This document shows, piece after piece, positions 20,907-30,470 of a stretch of 45,833 bases of DNA (position 1 is its first letter; each line of letters begins with the position of its first letter). The notes beneath the pieces are model-generated. The model was given only the letters and a program-made list of their open reading frames with translations, was not told where the DNA came from and ran no database searches. A program made the translations under genes and the position numbers. The stretch is taken from contig SCFE01000111.1 in assembly GCA_004352715.1 (NCBI GenBank), positions 1,231,886 through 1,277,718 of the forward strand, read 5' to 3'. The DNA comes from Hofstenia miamia. Lineage: Eukaryota > Xenacoelomorpha > Acoela.

Positions 20907-21104
20907 TTGCAACCAGTGGAAAATTTACTTGATCACAGCTATCAATACCCACAGAACAGGGAAAATTCTATAGACTGTATAAAAGACTATTACAGATTTA
21001 TACATCAAATAAACACTTGTGGTATATTTAATATTACTAGCAAATGTAAATTTAAGAAATTAATTGTAAGATCTCTACCACAAGGTGGAATACAGAATGA
21101 GTGA
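20907..21104 (+). pseudogene. Unrecognised 65-residue open frame in the foldback interior
   Basis: The reading includes LDHSYQYPQNRENSIDCIKD and ends SLPQGGIQNE. No family is recognised. It follows the previous open stretch by about 60 bp on the same strand, so both may be exons or pieces of one old gene. Confidence 0.3.
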
Positions 21105-21407
21105 TATATTTTTTGCTACTTTTCTTAAAAACACTGATTATTTATTAGTTGTATAAAGGAAAATAATATTTTTCAAATACATTAACACTTGGGCATGTGC
21201 TATTAATTCCCAAAAGCATGTAATTTATGCAATGGAAAATATTATTTCTCTATTTTTTAAAAAATTTGTGTATTTGATGTTACATGTAGAAATAATGGAA
21301 AAAAACAATTACAAAATGGCATTTATTCTTTTTCAAAAAGCTAATTATTTACAAAACTGTAATATGATATGCTTTCTTTCACCTTGCATAAATACTAAAT
21401 CATCTTC

Positions 21408-21689
21408 TCAAAAATGTTTTTTGCCTATCAAGTGTTTGTAATTCTCACAAATTACATCTCCATAGTGTTTGGGTAGAAAATAGTAGAATCCATTCTCAAG
21501 TTTAATTTTTAATACACATTTGAATTTTGTTTTTAGCTGTACCACATCTGTGATTGTAAGCCAAACTTTTTTTGGTAGATTGCTGGCTGAACATGTGCTT
21601 GCAAAGGTACAGTGTGAATTGACATTGTTTAAATACTGCAAAACATTATTCTCATTATCATGTGTTATAGAACTCTTATTATTAATCAA
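21408..21689 (-). pseudogene. Small LPKxY protein fragment, inward-reading copy 2
   Basis: A 93-residue minus-strand frame whose last part (VVQLKTKFKCVLKIKLENGF then YYFLPKHYGDVICENYKHLI) matches the + strand fragment at 19842-19965 residue for residue in its landmarks (T-K, LENG, FLPK, Y, -EKYK/-ENYK, IG). It is the longer of the two copies. Its N-terminal 50 residues (with FASTCSASNLPKKVWLTI) are not found at the other copy. Both copies lie inside the inverted arms and read toward the centre. Function unknown. Confidence 0.5.
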
Positions 21690-21984
21690 TCAGTGGCTTT
21701 TCTTTTGATGGTGGTGTTCTTTTCTTTAATAGGTGTTGGTGGTGGGATTGGTTCTTGCATTAGAGGGTGTTAGGTTTGAGGTGGACTGGTGAATAACTCA
21801 TTGATAAGATTGCCAAGAGATCCATTTGTTGGTGTTTCAATAGACATTGCATTTGTATACCAAGTTTTTAGAGGAGTGTTTTCACAACAAGGAAAAATAA
21901 TGAATTTATCCAGCAATTTACAATGAATATATACACAGAACTATCCAATAGGAATAAAATCACGTTATTTATAACTGAGGAGAG

Positions 21985-23308
21985 TACATTAGTAGAAACA
22001 TGCATCATGTATGTAACCAAATAAGTTTTTTAGAACTCAAATTCTTTGTAAAAAACGTCCTACTATCAATTAATACAATATATTTATTGCATTAGTTGGT
22101 TCACACATTTACAATTTTTTAACTAACAACTAAGTCAGAAACTATGAATTATGCAGTGAATTTCATTTTGTCTGGGAAATACATTATTGCTTTGTATGCA
22201 TTTTACAAAATTTCTTAGTGGTTTCTAGCTCTCAAATTGTTTCATGAAATGCCTTGTTAATGATTAATGCAAAATATTTAGTATGAAGATTCATCCACCT
22301 TTACATCAAGCCATGTAGTTTATTATTTCATATCAGAATATATGAACTATGTGTTTTACAATAGCATTCACTACTATTTTTTTTTAGCAGACTGCTATGG
22401 AATCAGTGAAAAGTTTTCACCTTTTTGTTCAAGTTTACATGTCATATGCAGGTTTTCAATGAAGTAGGTAGAGTTTAAATCATGTTTCAAGTCAATTTAA
22501 GATGGTTTCACTTTCAAAAAGACTTGTTTATCATTATATAATGTTAAAGAATGATACAAATTTGTGATAGGTCAAAGATTGAAGACAATACATTTTGGTT
22601 TCAAAAACATCTACACACAAAGTAACAAGGTATGTTGACATATAATTGTTTGATAACCTATGCATATTATTATAATATTTCAAATTTTAATTGAGTATGG
22701 TTTTTAAAATTTCCATTTTAAACTAAATTATACACAGCAATTTTCACCAAATTTAATATTTTTTTAATCATATACAATTTAAATTTTTCTATTTGTGTGA
22801 ATATCACATGTCTGTGTTTTTTGTGTGTGTGTAATAAAATATAGTTTATATGCAAATGGAGTTTTACTATATACAGGAGATGTGGTTTAATATATTCTTT
22901 ATTTTAGCTTTAAGGACAAGATGATTTTATATATCCCCAGTGAAAATGATCTGTGTTTCATTGCTAAATTACAAAAAATAAGAGGCTAATTCTCCTCTAG
23001 TGTAAATGGTTTAAATATTTTTAAGGTAAAGCAAATTATTATTAGTTTTTTTAAATTTAAACCTGGTTTCTAGTTCTCCATGATTATTCATCAAAGATGT
23101 ACACTAGTGCAGATGCTAATTTGTTATTTTTCTATCTCACTTGACGAATTCCCATGGTAACACATAAAAAAGAAGAACAGAGTGCATGAAATTCTCTGAC
23201 AACAACTCATGGGGACAAATTTTGCTAATATGTGTGAAGAGAATTGATACTTTTTGCAAGGTGTAATAGATTGCTGGAAATTCTTCTCTAATTAGCTTAA
23301 CACGTCAG
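21985..23308. repeat. Right inverted arm of the foldback element
   Basis: Inverse of 17958-18896 along its length, from TTAGTAGAAACATGCATC at 21990 to GAAATTCTTCTCTAATTAGC and AACACGTC ending at 23308. It contains about 380 bp (22180-22560) that are missing from the left arm at the single N. Confidence 0.88.
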
Positions 23309-24338
23309 AGATTGAATGTTTTTTGCACTTTATCATTTCCATGGGAGTGTGTGATGTTTTTACAATTACTAAATAATCAGAATTAATTTTTAGTGGGTGG
23401 AAATAGCATATTGCTACTTTTCTATTAGTGTTATAATTCTGAATTTTATTATTCCATGAGAGTGTATGTGACCATTGTAATTTCCAGTTTTAGTTCCCCA
23501 TGATTGCCCCATCAAAGAAATAGACTGTTGCATGCACTAATCTTAGTTATTTCTCAATTGATGAATTCCCATGGTAACACATAAAAGAGAAGAAAAAGGG
23601 GATAGGCATTTCTCTGATAATGCATATTACACAAGGAATTGGGCTGATAGCCCCGTGTTAAAAGACTTTTAATGTGAAAAGATTCATTTGTGAGTAATCA
23701 ACTCTCTATGTTTGAAGTGCAAACTTGGCTAACAAATGTGTGTCCACAAAGAAGAAGAGAAGTGAGGTATGTTTATATTCTTTTAAACAATTTTATATGT
23801 GAAATTGTTTTATTTGGTTATATACATTTGATGTATAATTGCACTTTCCATTATTCACTTTTCCTTTTATAATAAAGTTTATATGCATTATATTGTTTTA
23901 TTGAGTATTTTATTTAGTTACCAATGTTTAATTGCTATAATGGACTGAATAAAATTAATTTTTTTTGTTTATTTTCTTATTTTAACTAACAATGTGAATT
24001 TATAGATGATGTCTTGTAAAATTTTAGTTGCATTTTTCTTCCTTTCAAATACTATGGCTCAGTATTTTTTGTGTGTGAATATTTGAATCACTTTTGTTTA
24101 ATTGCTACAATTGAATAACAATTACGAATTAATAGAACTTAATTTTTTTAAATTGCTTTTGTTTAATTGCTATAAATGACTAACTAGAATTATTTACACA
24201 AAATAATTTTTTTAACTAACAGTAGGGCATTTTAATGTTGATTGTGAAATATCTAAATGGAAAATTAGTAAAATATATGTGAATGCAATCTCTACCTTTA
24301 TGACCATATAGCAAACTTCATTAATGATCCACCAGATA
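23309..24338. repeat. Right outer flank of the foldback: degenerate direct repeats
   Basis: A second, diverged copy of the 23068-23178 segment lies at about 23490-23600 (shared landmarks CCATGATT..CATCAAAGA and ATGAATTCCCATGGTAACAC). From 23890 to 24230 units with TGTTTAATTGCTATAA and TTTTTTAACTAACA repeat two or three times and are inverse to the left outer array. No gene is supported. A strong donor-like AAGTGAG/GTATGT at about 23766 is unexplained. Confidence 0.55.
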
Positions 24339-24436
24339 CAAGGGTCATTAGAAAAGTTCTCTGTATTCCCTTCTAGAGCCTAAAATATAAAAAATAAGAT
24401 ATCCAGGGAAATATATATTTTGAAATAACACATGCA

Positions 24437-25462
24437 CTACTGAAAATATTCGCCATTACTTTCAATGCACTTATTCCAACATCTCACCAGGCCATTGATT
24501 CTGTCCTTGGACCCATGCCTGTCCAGAGCAACACATTCTAGGTGAAACTCGCAATTTATCTCTTCAAAAGTCTTGACCCATTTACCACAGAGATTGACTT
24601 TCACATAAGGAAAGCAAAAAAAGTCACAGGGTGACAAGTCTGGTGAATAAGGTGGGTGTTCAAGGACTTCCCAACCATATTCCTCTGTCAGAAGTTGAAC
24701 AACATCACATTTGGTGAGGGAGCTGCATTGTTGCTTTTGTTGAATTGCTGGACACAGATGGTTTCTGATGAAAGAGGCATAGTAATCACCATTCAAAGTA
24801 ACACCAGGAGGTACTGCATGATCAACCAGAAGACCATGAATGTCAAAGAAGACAATGTGCATGACTTTCATTAGAGTCGGACTCCTCACAGCCTTGGTTG
24901 ATCATGGAGAACCTTCCCCTGTCCATTCTGCTGACTGACACTTTAATTTGGTTTCAAAAGCACATGCCCACTTTTCATCACCAGCCACAATTTGATGAAG
25001 GAAAATGTTATGTTTGCGTCTAAAACATTGTACATGAGATGTGCAGATTCAAAGTCTGTTTCCCTGTTGCTCTTTATTGAGAATGTGTGGTACCCATTTG
25101 GCAGTGATCTTCTGCGTGTGAAGATGGTTTCTCAGAATTGCATGAACACTGAAGCAGCTGATGCCAATCTCTGAAGCAATTTCCTCACAAGTGAGACAAC
25201 AATCCTTTTCAACAAGTTCTTGAACACGTTCAACATGATCTTCATCACATGCTGTCTGTGGGTGACCAGACCACTGAGCATCTTGTGCGTCAATGGTTCC
25301 CTTGCTGAAGAGGTTGTGCCACTTGCAGACTGTCTCATATGATGGGCAGAAATCTTCTAAGCCTTCTTTTAAGAGAGAGTGTGTTTCAGATGGTGATTTC
25401 CATAAAAGAATGTGAAACTTGATCAGTTGTTGAACATCAGGCTTTTGCAGACTTGCTTGCAA
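24437..25462 (-). pseudogene. Mariner transposase, with stops and loss of one catalytic Asp
   Basis: One continuous minus-strand frame of about 342 codons. The N-terminal helix-turn-helix (LIKFHILLWKSPSETHSLLK), then WHNLFSKG, the second helix-turn-helix (CCLTCEEIASEIGISCFSVH) and KWVPHILNKEQ. After a TGA (25049-25051) come the first catalytic Asp in AGDEKW, a second in-frame TGA (about 24902), VFFDIHGLLVDHAVPPG, and the last catalytic region HPPYSPDLSPCDFF. Compared with the copy at 28102-28963, an in-frame loss of 39 bases around 24730 removes the segment with LHDNA, the second catalytic Asp. The product cannot be active. Confidence 0.9.
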
Positions 25463-25516
25463 AGCACTTCAGTCCATACTGTGTTCTGACTGCTAAATCA
25501 ATGCTTGGCAGCATGC

Positions 25517-25517
25517 N
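25517..25517. other. Single-N assembly join
   Basis: The sequence restarts at mariner base 24341 immediately after this N. Confidence 0.95.
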
Positions 25518-25613
25518 AGGGTCATTAGAAAAGTTCTCTGTATTCCCTTCTAGAGCCTAAAATATAAAAAATAAGATATCCAGGGAAATATATATTTTGA
25601 AATAACACATGCA

Positions 25614-26639
25614 CTACTGAAAATATTCGCCATTACTTTCAATGCACTTATTCCAACATCTCACCAGGCCATTGATTCTGTCCTTGGACCCATGCCTGTC
25701 CAGAGCAACACATTCTAGGTGAAACTCGCAATTTATCTCTTCAAAAGTCTTGACCCATTTACCACAGAGATTGACTTTCACATAAGGAAAGCAAAAAAAG
25801 TCACAGGGTGACAAGTCTGGTGAATAAGGTGGGTGTTCAAGGACTTCCCAACCATATTCCTCTGTCAGAAGTTGAACAACATCACATTTGGTGAGGGAGC
25901 TGCATTGTTGCTTTTGTTGAATTGCTGGACACAGATGGTTTCTGATGAAAGAGGCATAGTAATCACCATTCAAAGTAACACCAGGAGGTACTGCATGATC
26001 AACCAGAAGACCATGAATGTCAAAGAAGACAATGTGCATGACTTTCATTAGAGTCGGACTCCTCACAGCCTTGGTTGATCATGGAGAACCTTCCCCTGTC
26101 CATTCTGCTGACTGACACTTTAATTTGGTTTCAAAAGCACATGCCCACTTTTCATCACCAGCCACAATTTGATGAAGGAAAATGTTATGTTTGCGTCTAA
26201 AACATTGTACATGAGATGTGCAGATTCAAAGTCTGTTTCCCTGTTGCTCTTTATTGAGAATGTGTGGTACCCATTTGGCAGTGATCTTCTGCGTGTGAAG
26301 ATGGTTTCTCAGAATTGCATGAACACTGAAGCAGCTGATGCCAATCTCTGAAGCAATTTCCTCACAAGTGAGACAACAATCCTTTTCAACAAGTTCTTGA
26401 ACACGTTCAACATGATCTTCATCACATGCTGTCTGTGGGTGACCAGACCACTGAGCATCTTGTGCGTCAATGGTTCCCTTGCTGAAGAGGTTGTGCCACT
26501 TGCAGACTGTCTCATATGATGGGCAGAAATCTTCTAAGCCTTCTTTTAAGAGAGAGTGTGTTTCAGATGGTGATTTCCATAAAAGAATGTGAAACTTGAT
26601 CAGTTGTTGAACATCAGGCTTTTGCAGACTTGCTTGCAA
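25614..26639 (-). pseudogene. Mariner transposase, identical second copy (probable assembly duplicate)
   Basis: Same frame, stops and deletion as 24437-25462, shifted by exactly 1177 bp. It is probably the same locus assembled twice rather than a second gene. Confidence 0.85.
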
Positions 26640-26669
26640 AGCACTTCAGTCCATACTGTGTTCTGACTG

Positions 26670-26925
26670 CTAAATCAATGCTTGGCAGCATGCACAAAAC
26701 AACAAGTTTTTAAATCAGTTCTGTGGCAAATAAACAGAAGTTTTGTGTGCAATTTCTATTTTTATCAAGGAATCATATGCTATTTTTAGTATCACTTCTA
26801 AATCAATGCTCAGCAGCACGCATGAAACAACAAGTTTTTAAATCAGTTCTGTGGCAAATAAACAGAAGTTGTGCACACAATTTCTATTTTTATTGAGGAA
26901 TCATATGCTATTTTTAGTATCACTG
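26670..26925. repeat. 128-bp tandem duplication in the mariner 5' region
   Basis: CTAAATCAATGCT at 26670 recurs at 26798, followed in both by ACAACAAGTTTTTAAATCAG and ATCATATGCTATTTTTAGTA, with a few substitutions. Confidence 0.85.
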
Positions 26926-27049
26926 TCATATTTGTCTCAGATATTCACTAGTCTTCAAGAAACACGTCAGTACAGAGAACTTTTCTAATGACCCTCATAT
27001 CCCTTGTCATCATTAGGAGTTAGGGCAACATTATTCATTCTCTCAATTG

Positions 27050-28098
27050 AGATATCATTATTATGGCTATAAATCATTACCATTTCTCACCACAGAATTT
27101 CTTTTGCCATCCAAAATTCACTTGAAGACATTGAAATTCATGGTCTTCTTCACAACCCCTGTAACCTCCTTTGCACTAGATTTAAGACCAAATCCCCCAC
27201 TATTTGCACAAATATATTGGGTGGAATACATTTTTTATTTTAATGCCACCATCTGTGTAAGCATTCCACCTGCCAACTCATCCTTCATCTTTAACTATGT
27301 TTTCTTGTTTTCCTCACTAAGCTACAGTGAATCTTGCAGATAATTTGAAAAGTCAAAATGGTTGGCTATTGCTGGCAATTCAGCATATAAATTTTCACTC
27401 TTTGCCTTATACATGAGAGAGTCTGTGTCACTGTATAATAAGGAAATTCGATTCTAAAATGCCTTCTTCATGATATTATAGTGGAATCAAAACATAATTT
27501 TGAGAGATCTAAAATACTTTGTCAAATATAATTTGGTTTTGACCACTTGACTTCCCTATGCCCTAACATCATCTGCATGAGATTTTCAGAAATTATATTG
27601 AACAACTTAAATTCAGGTTTTTTAATTAATTTTTCAGTGGCCTCCTGATCACTGACAAACTTGATGATGTTTTTGGAGCAATTCCATAGTTTTCCCAAAT
27701 ACTGCATTTGATATTAATTGTAAAAAATTTTTTCAAAGTTGTTCTTAACAGCTTTTCTTTTCATTGTGTTTAAATCAATGTAGGGTTTTAAAAATTGTGA
27801 TTGCTGGAACTGCAATGCTATATAAAATTTTGTCCCTTTTAGACTATGTGCAATATATAATTTGAGGACCTTGTAATGCACTACATATTTCTTTTTATTA
27901 AAAAATTTTTGCATTAATTTTGGTACTTTTCCTGTCTTTAAATTTAATGCAGTTTTTATATGTGTCTGGTATTGTGACAATAATCCATCATTCACACACA
28001 TTTTATCTGTTCCAACCATAATCTGAATGTTTTTCATATAAATGTGACGAATAATGAATGTCAACCATTACCAGGTAGTTTCTGGCAGTGTTGCAAGT
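27050..28098 (-). pseudogene. DNA polymerase B (Polinton/virus-like), palm to thumb part, frameshifted
   Basis: Read 5' to 3' on the minus strand. VMVDIHYSSHLYEKHSD lies next to the mariner insertion. Then come KKKYVVHYKVLKLYIAHSLK and FLKPYIDLNTMKRKAVKNNF (motif B region, about 27740-27900), IIKFVSDQEA with KLIKKPEFKLFN and SKPNYI (27525-27660), and the catalytic motif C LLYSDTDSLMYKAK (core at 27409-27435). A thumb-like stretch with MKDELAGG and KMYS follows, down to about 27050. These are ordered as in protein-primed family-B polymerases of Polinton/Maverick elements and related viruses. Several frameshifts and stops separate the pieces, so the gene is dead. The N-terminal exonuclease domain is not seen. 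Confidence 0.85.
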
Positions 28099-28101
28099 AT
28101 A

Positions 28102-28963
28102 CAAGGTGCTTCAGTGTTCATGCAATTCTGAGAAACCATCTTCACAAGCAGAGGATTGCTGCCAAATGGGTACCACACGTTCTCAATAAAGAGCAACAGG
28201 GAAACAGACTTTGAATCTGCACATCTCATGTATGACGTTTCAGATGTGAACATAACAGTTTCCTTTATCAAATTGTGGCTGGTGATGAAATCTGGGCACA
28301 TGCTTTTGAACCTGAACTAAAGTGTCAGTCAGCAGAATGGACAGGGGAAGGTTCTCCACAACCAACCAAGGCTGTGAGGAGCCTGACTCCAATGAAAGTC
28401 ATGCACATTGTCTTCTTTGACATTCATGGTCTTCTGGTTGATCATGCAGTACCTCCTGGTGTTACTGTGAATGGCAATTAATACACCTCTTTCATCAGAA
28501 ACCATCTGCGTCCAGCAATTCAACAAAAGCAACCAAATCTTCTGCAAGATGGACCCATCATTCTGCATGACAATGCAGCTCCCCTCACCAAACATGATGT
28601 TGTTCAACTTCTGACAGAGAAATACAGTTGGTAAGTCCTTGAACACCCACCTTATTCACCAGACTTGTCACCCTGTGACTTTTTTTGTTTTCCTCGTGTG
28701 AAAGTCAATCTCTGCAGTAAATGGTTCAAGACTTTTGAAGAGATCAACTGTGAGTTTCACCAAGAATGTGTTGCTCTGGACAGGCATGGGTCTGAGGACA
28801 GAATCAATGGCCTGGTGAGATGTTGGAATAAGTGCATTGAAAGTAATGGTGAATATTTTGAGTAGTGCATGTGTCATTTCAAAATATATATTTCACTGGA
28901 TATCTTATTTTTTATATTTTAGGCTCTAGAAGGGAATACAGAGAACTTTTCTAATGACCCTCG
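28102..28963 (+). mobile_element. Mariner copy inserted in the DNA polymerase pseudogene, 5' part deleted
   Basis: Flanked by TA on both sides (28100-28101 and 28964-28965). The right end reads ACTTTTCTAATGACCCTCG, the inverse of the mariner terminus. At the left only CAAGG of the terminus remains (28102-28106) and is joined directly to transposase sequence, so the 5' third is an internal deletion. The polymerase reading frame resumes on the other side. Confidence 0.85.
28107..28863 (+). pseudogene. Mariner transposase, N-terminally truncated, all three catalytic Asp regions present
   Basis: The + strand reads KWVPHVLNKEQQGNRL and a stop, then AGDEIWAHAFE (first Asp, with K changed to I), HIVFFDIHGLLVDHAVPPGV, LQDGPIILHDNAAPL (second Asp, lost in the 24-26 kb copy), and HPPYSPDLSPCDFF (third Asp). 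It ends at TAG 28861-28863. Stops also lie after VNGN and after KYSW. The spacing between second and third Asp is 35 residues by my count, where DD34D mariners have 34. Non-functional. Confidence 0.9.
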
Positions 28964-28985
28964 TATTTTCTAGACTCTGGTTTGT

Positions 28986-29215
28986 CTAACATAGGCCTCC
29001 AATGAGTAAAAACATGGACATACATCCTGAATAGAGTATGTTAACATCCAAAAAAATTGAGTACATGGAGTCTTTTCCACTGTTGTAACCCTCCACCATT
29101 GGGTTATTGGCTTTAAAATAACAATCAGAATAAACAATAGACATGCCTTCCCTAATTCCATTTTCAATAAATTCCAGCTTATCAACATTGGCAATGGAAG
29201 AAGAATAATAAAATT
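28986..29215 (-). pseudogene. DNA polymerase B (Polinton/virus-like), motif A part, upstream of the mariner insertion
   Basis: The minus strand reads DKLEFIENGIREGMSIVYSD, then KANNPM, then the motif A region YSIFLDVNILYSG (29019-29063). In family-B polymerases of Polintons this block normally reads IE-x-GIRGGMS, KANN and YLDANNLYGWAMS. It continues in the same frame, through one stop, into 28098 on the far side of the mariner. The upstream exonuclease part is missing because the fragment is joined to a LINE at about 29200-29225. Confidence 0.8.
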
Positions 29216-30470
29216 CTTGGGACAAACCTATGCAATTTAGTTTTTTTATTAAGATGTTATCATCTATTGAATTAAATGCTTTAGAGAGATCTAAGCATAC
29301 AATGGCAACATGTTGGTCATCAAGAGAATTTCAACAATTTTCTGTTGCCTGGATAAGTGTGTTATTTATTCAAAAACCTTTTCTAAATTGAAATTGAGTT
29401 GCTGAAATTATGTTATGTTTTTGAATATGCTTGAATATTTGATGAAATATTAGTCTACTAAATATTCTAATTATTGATGTATTGTTTTAAATAGGCCTAT
29501 AATGAAGTGGGAATGCTTCAAATTTTTTTTAAAACCAGAGTAACATGTTCTTCTGTTAAGAAGTCTGGAAATGTTTTCAATTTAATGCATTCATTTGCTA
29601 AAAGATATATTAATTAAGTGTGTGGTTTTGTTAAGTATCCATGTGGGAATGCTGGCCACTGGAGTTACCAGATCAATATTTTAGTATTTCATAATTAGTC
29701 ATAAATCTGAAGGTAAAATCTTCTGCATTAGCCCTTTTATTCTCAACAAATTTTACATTATCCCAACTTTATGAATAATTTGTTTGAAATATTGGAGATT
29801 TGATAAGCATCATCTGCATTTTGCTATAATCATCTGCTATCTCTTTGATTCTATTGACAATAAATTTGAGTTGGTTTGCAAAAATATAAATCAAGCTCAA
29901 TTTCAATTTTTTGGGATATAATTCCATTATATTCTTTTCTTATATATGCATTATAGTTCTTATGATTTTTCTTCATATTGGTTATTTGAAAAGTTTTTAT
30001 AAGCTTGAATTTTTGGGTGAATAAGTGTTTTATAACTATTAGTAATTAGTGCATAAAAATTGTTATAGCTATCCTTGGCTTTAGATATATTAGGATTTAA
30101 TAAAATACATTATTCAGGGAAATATAAATTACCATAGTATTAAAAAACATTTAGAAATTAGTTATCTATAAACACATTGCCATTTTTTACTTGAAATGCA
30201 AATTTTAGATTACTTAAATTATCCATATTTTGAATAAGTGGAGTAAATGGTGTATTTTCACTAATTTTAGGTGCACTGATTGATACTATGCAGTTGTCTG
30301 AGAATGGAAACTTCATTGAATTCAATATTAAATTGTATATTTGAGATGTAATGATTTTGTAAATTATTGCTCAAGAATTATAAATAAGCCAAATGTTTGC
30401 AAAATTCAAATTATATGTATTGAGTAAAGAATCTAATTTTGCTTTTCATTGTCAAAAAGGTAATTAATAT
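29216..30470 (-). pseudogene. LINE fragment: reverse transcriptase fingers and motif A, minus strand
   Basis: Read 5' to 3' on the minus strand. A putative endonuclease end is FPFSDNCIVSISAPKIS (about 30270-30320), followed by a long eroded linker (KKNHKNYNAYIRKEY at about 29930-29970). The RT region shows HYRPI (about 29500), ATQFQFRKGF (family QFGFRKG, about 29370-29400) and the catalytic motif A block IVCLDLSKAFNSIDDNILIK (about 29250-29305). It stops after KLNCIGLSQEF, where polymerase B sequence begins. The palm YADD box and the C-terminus are absent. Several stops occur. The first catalytic Asp is retained. Confidence 0.75.

Larger units (their letters stand above)
24339..26997 (-). mobile_element. 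Mariner transposon, assembled with an internal false duplication
   Basis: The left terminal repeat at 24339 reads CAAGGGTCATTAGAAAAGTT and the right end at 26997 is its inverse (minus strand TGAGGGTCATTAGAAAAGTT). Both are flanked by TA (24337-24338 and 26998-26999), the mariner target duplication. The 1176 bases 24341-25516 recur at 25518-26693 after a single N. Without one copy the element is 1482 bp, and a 128-bp tandem duplication in its 5' untranslated part explains the excess over a usual 1.3-kb mariner. Confidence 0.85.

Noticed and set aside
24656-26351. + strand open frames within the mariner (72 and 60 codons, each present twice)
   Set aside because: They are antisense shadows of the transposase, duplicated with it.
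27047-27343. 98-codon + strand frame
   Set aside because: It is antisense to the thumb region of the polymerase pseudogene, which has recognisable motifs on the minus strand.
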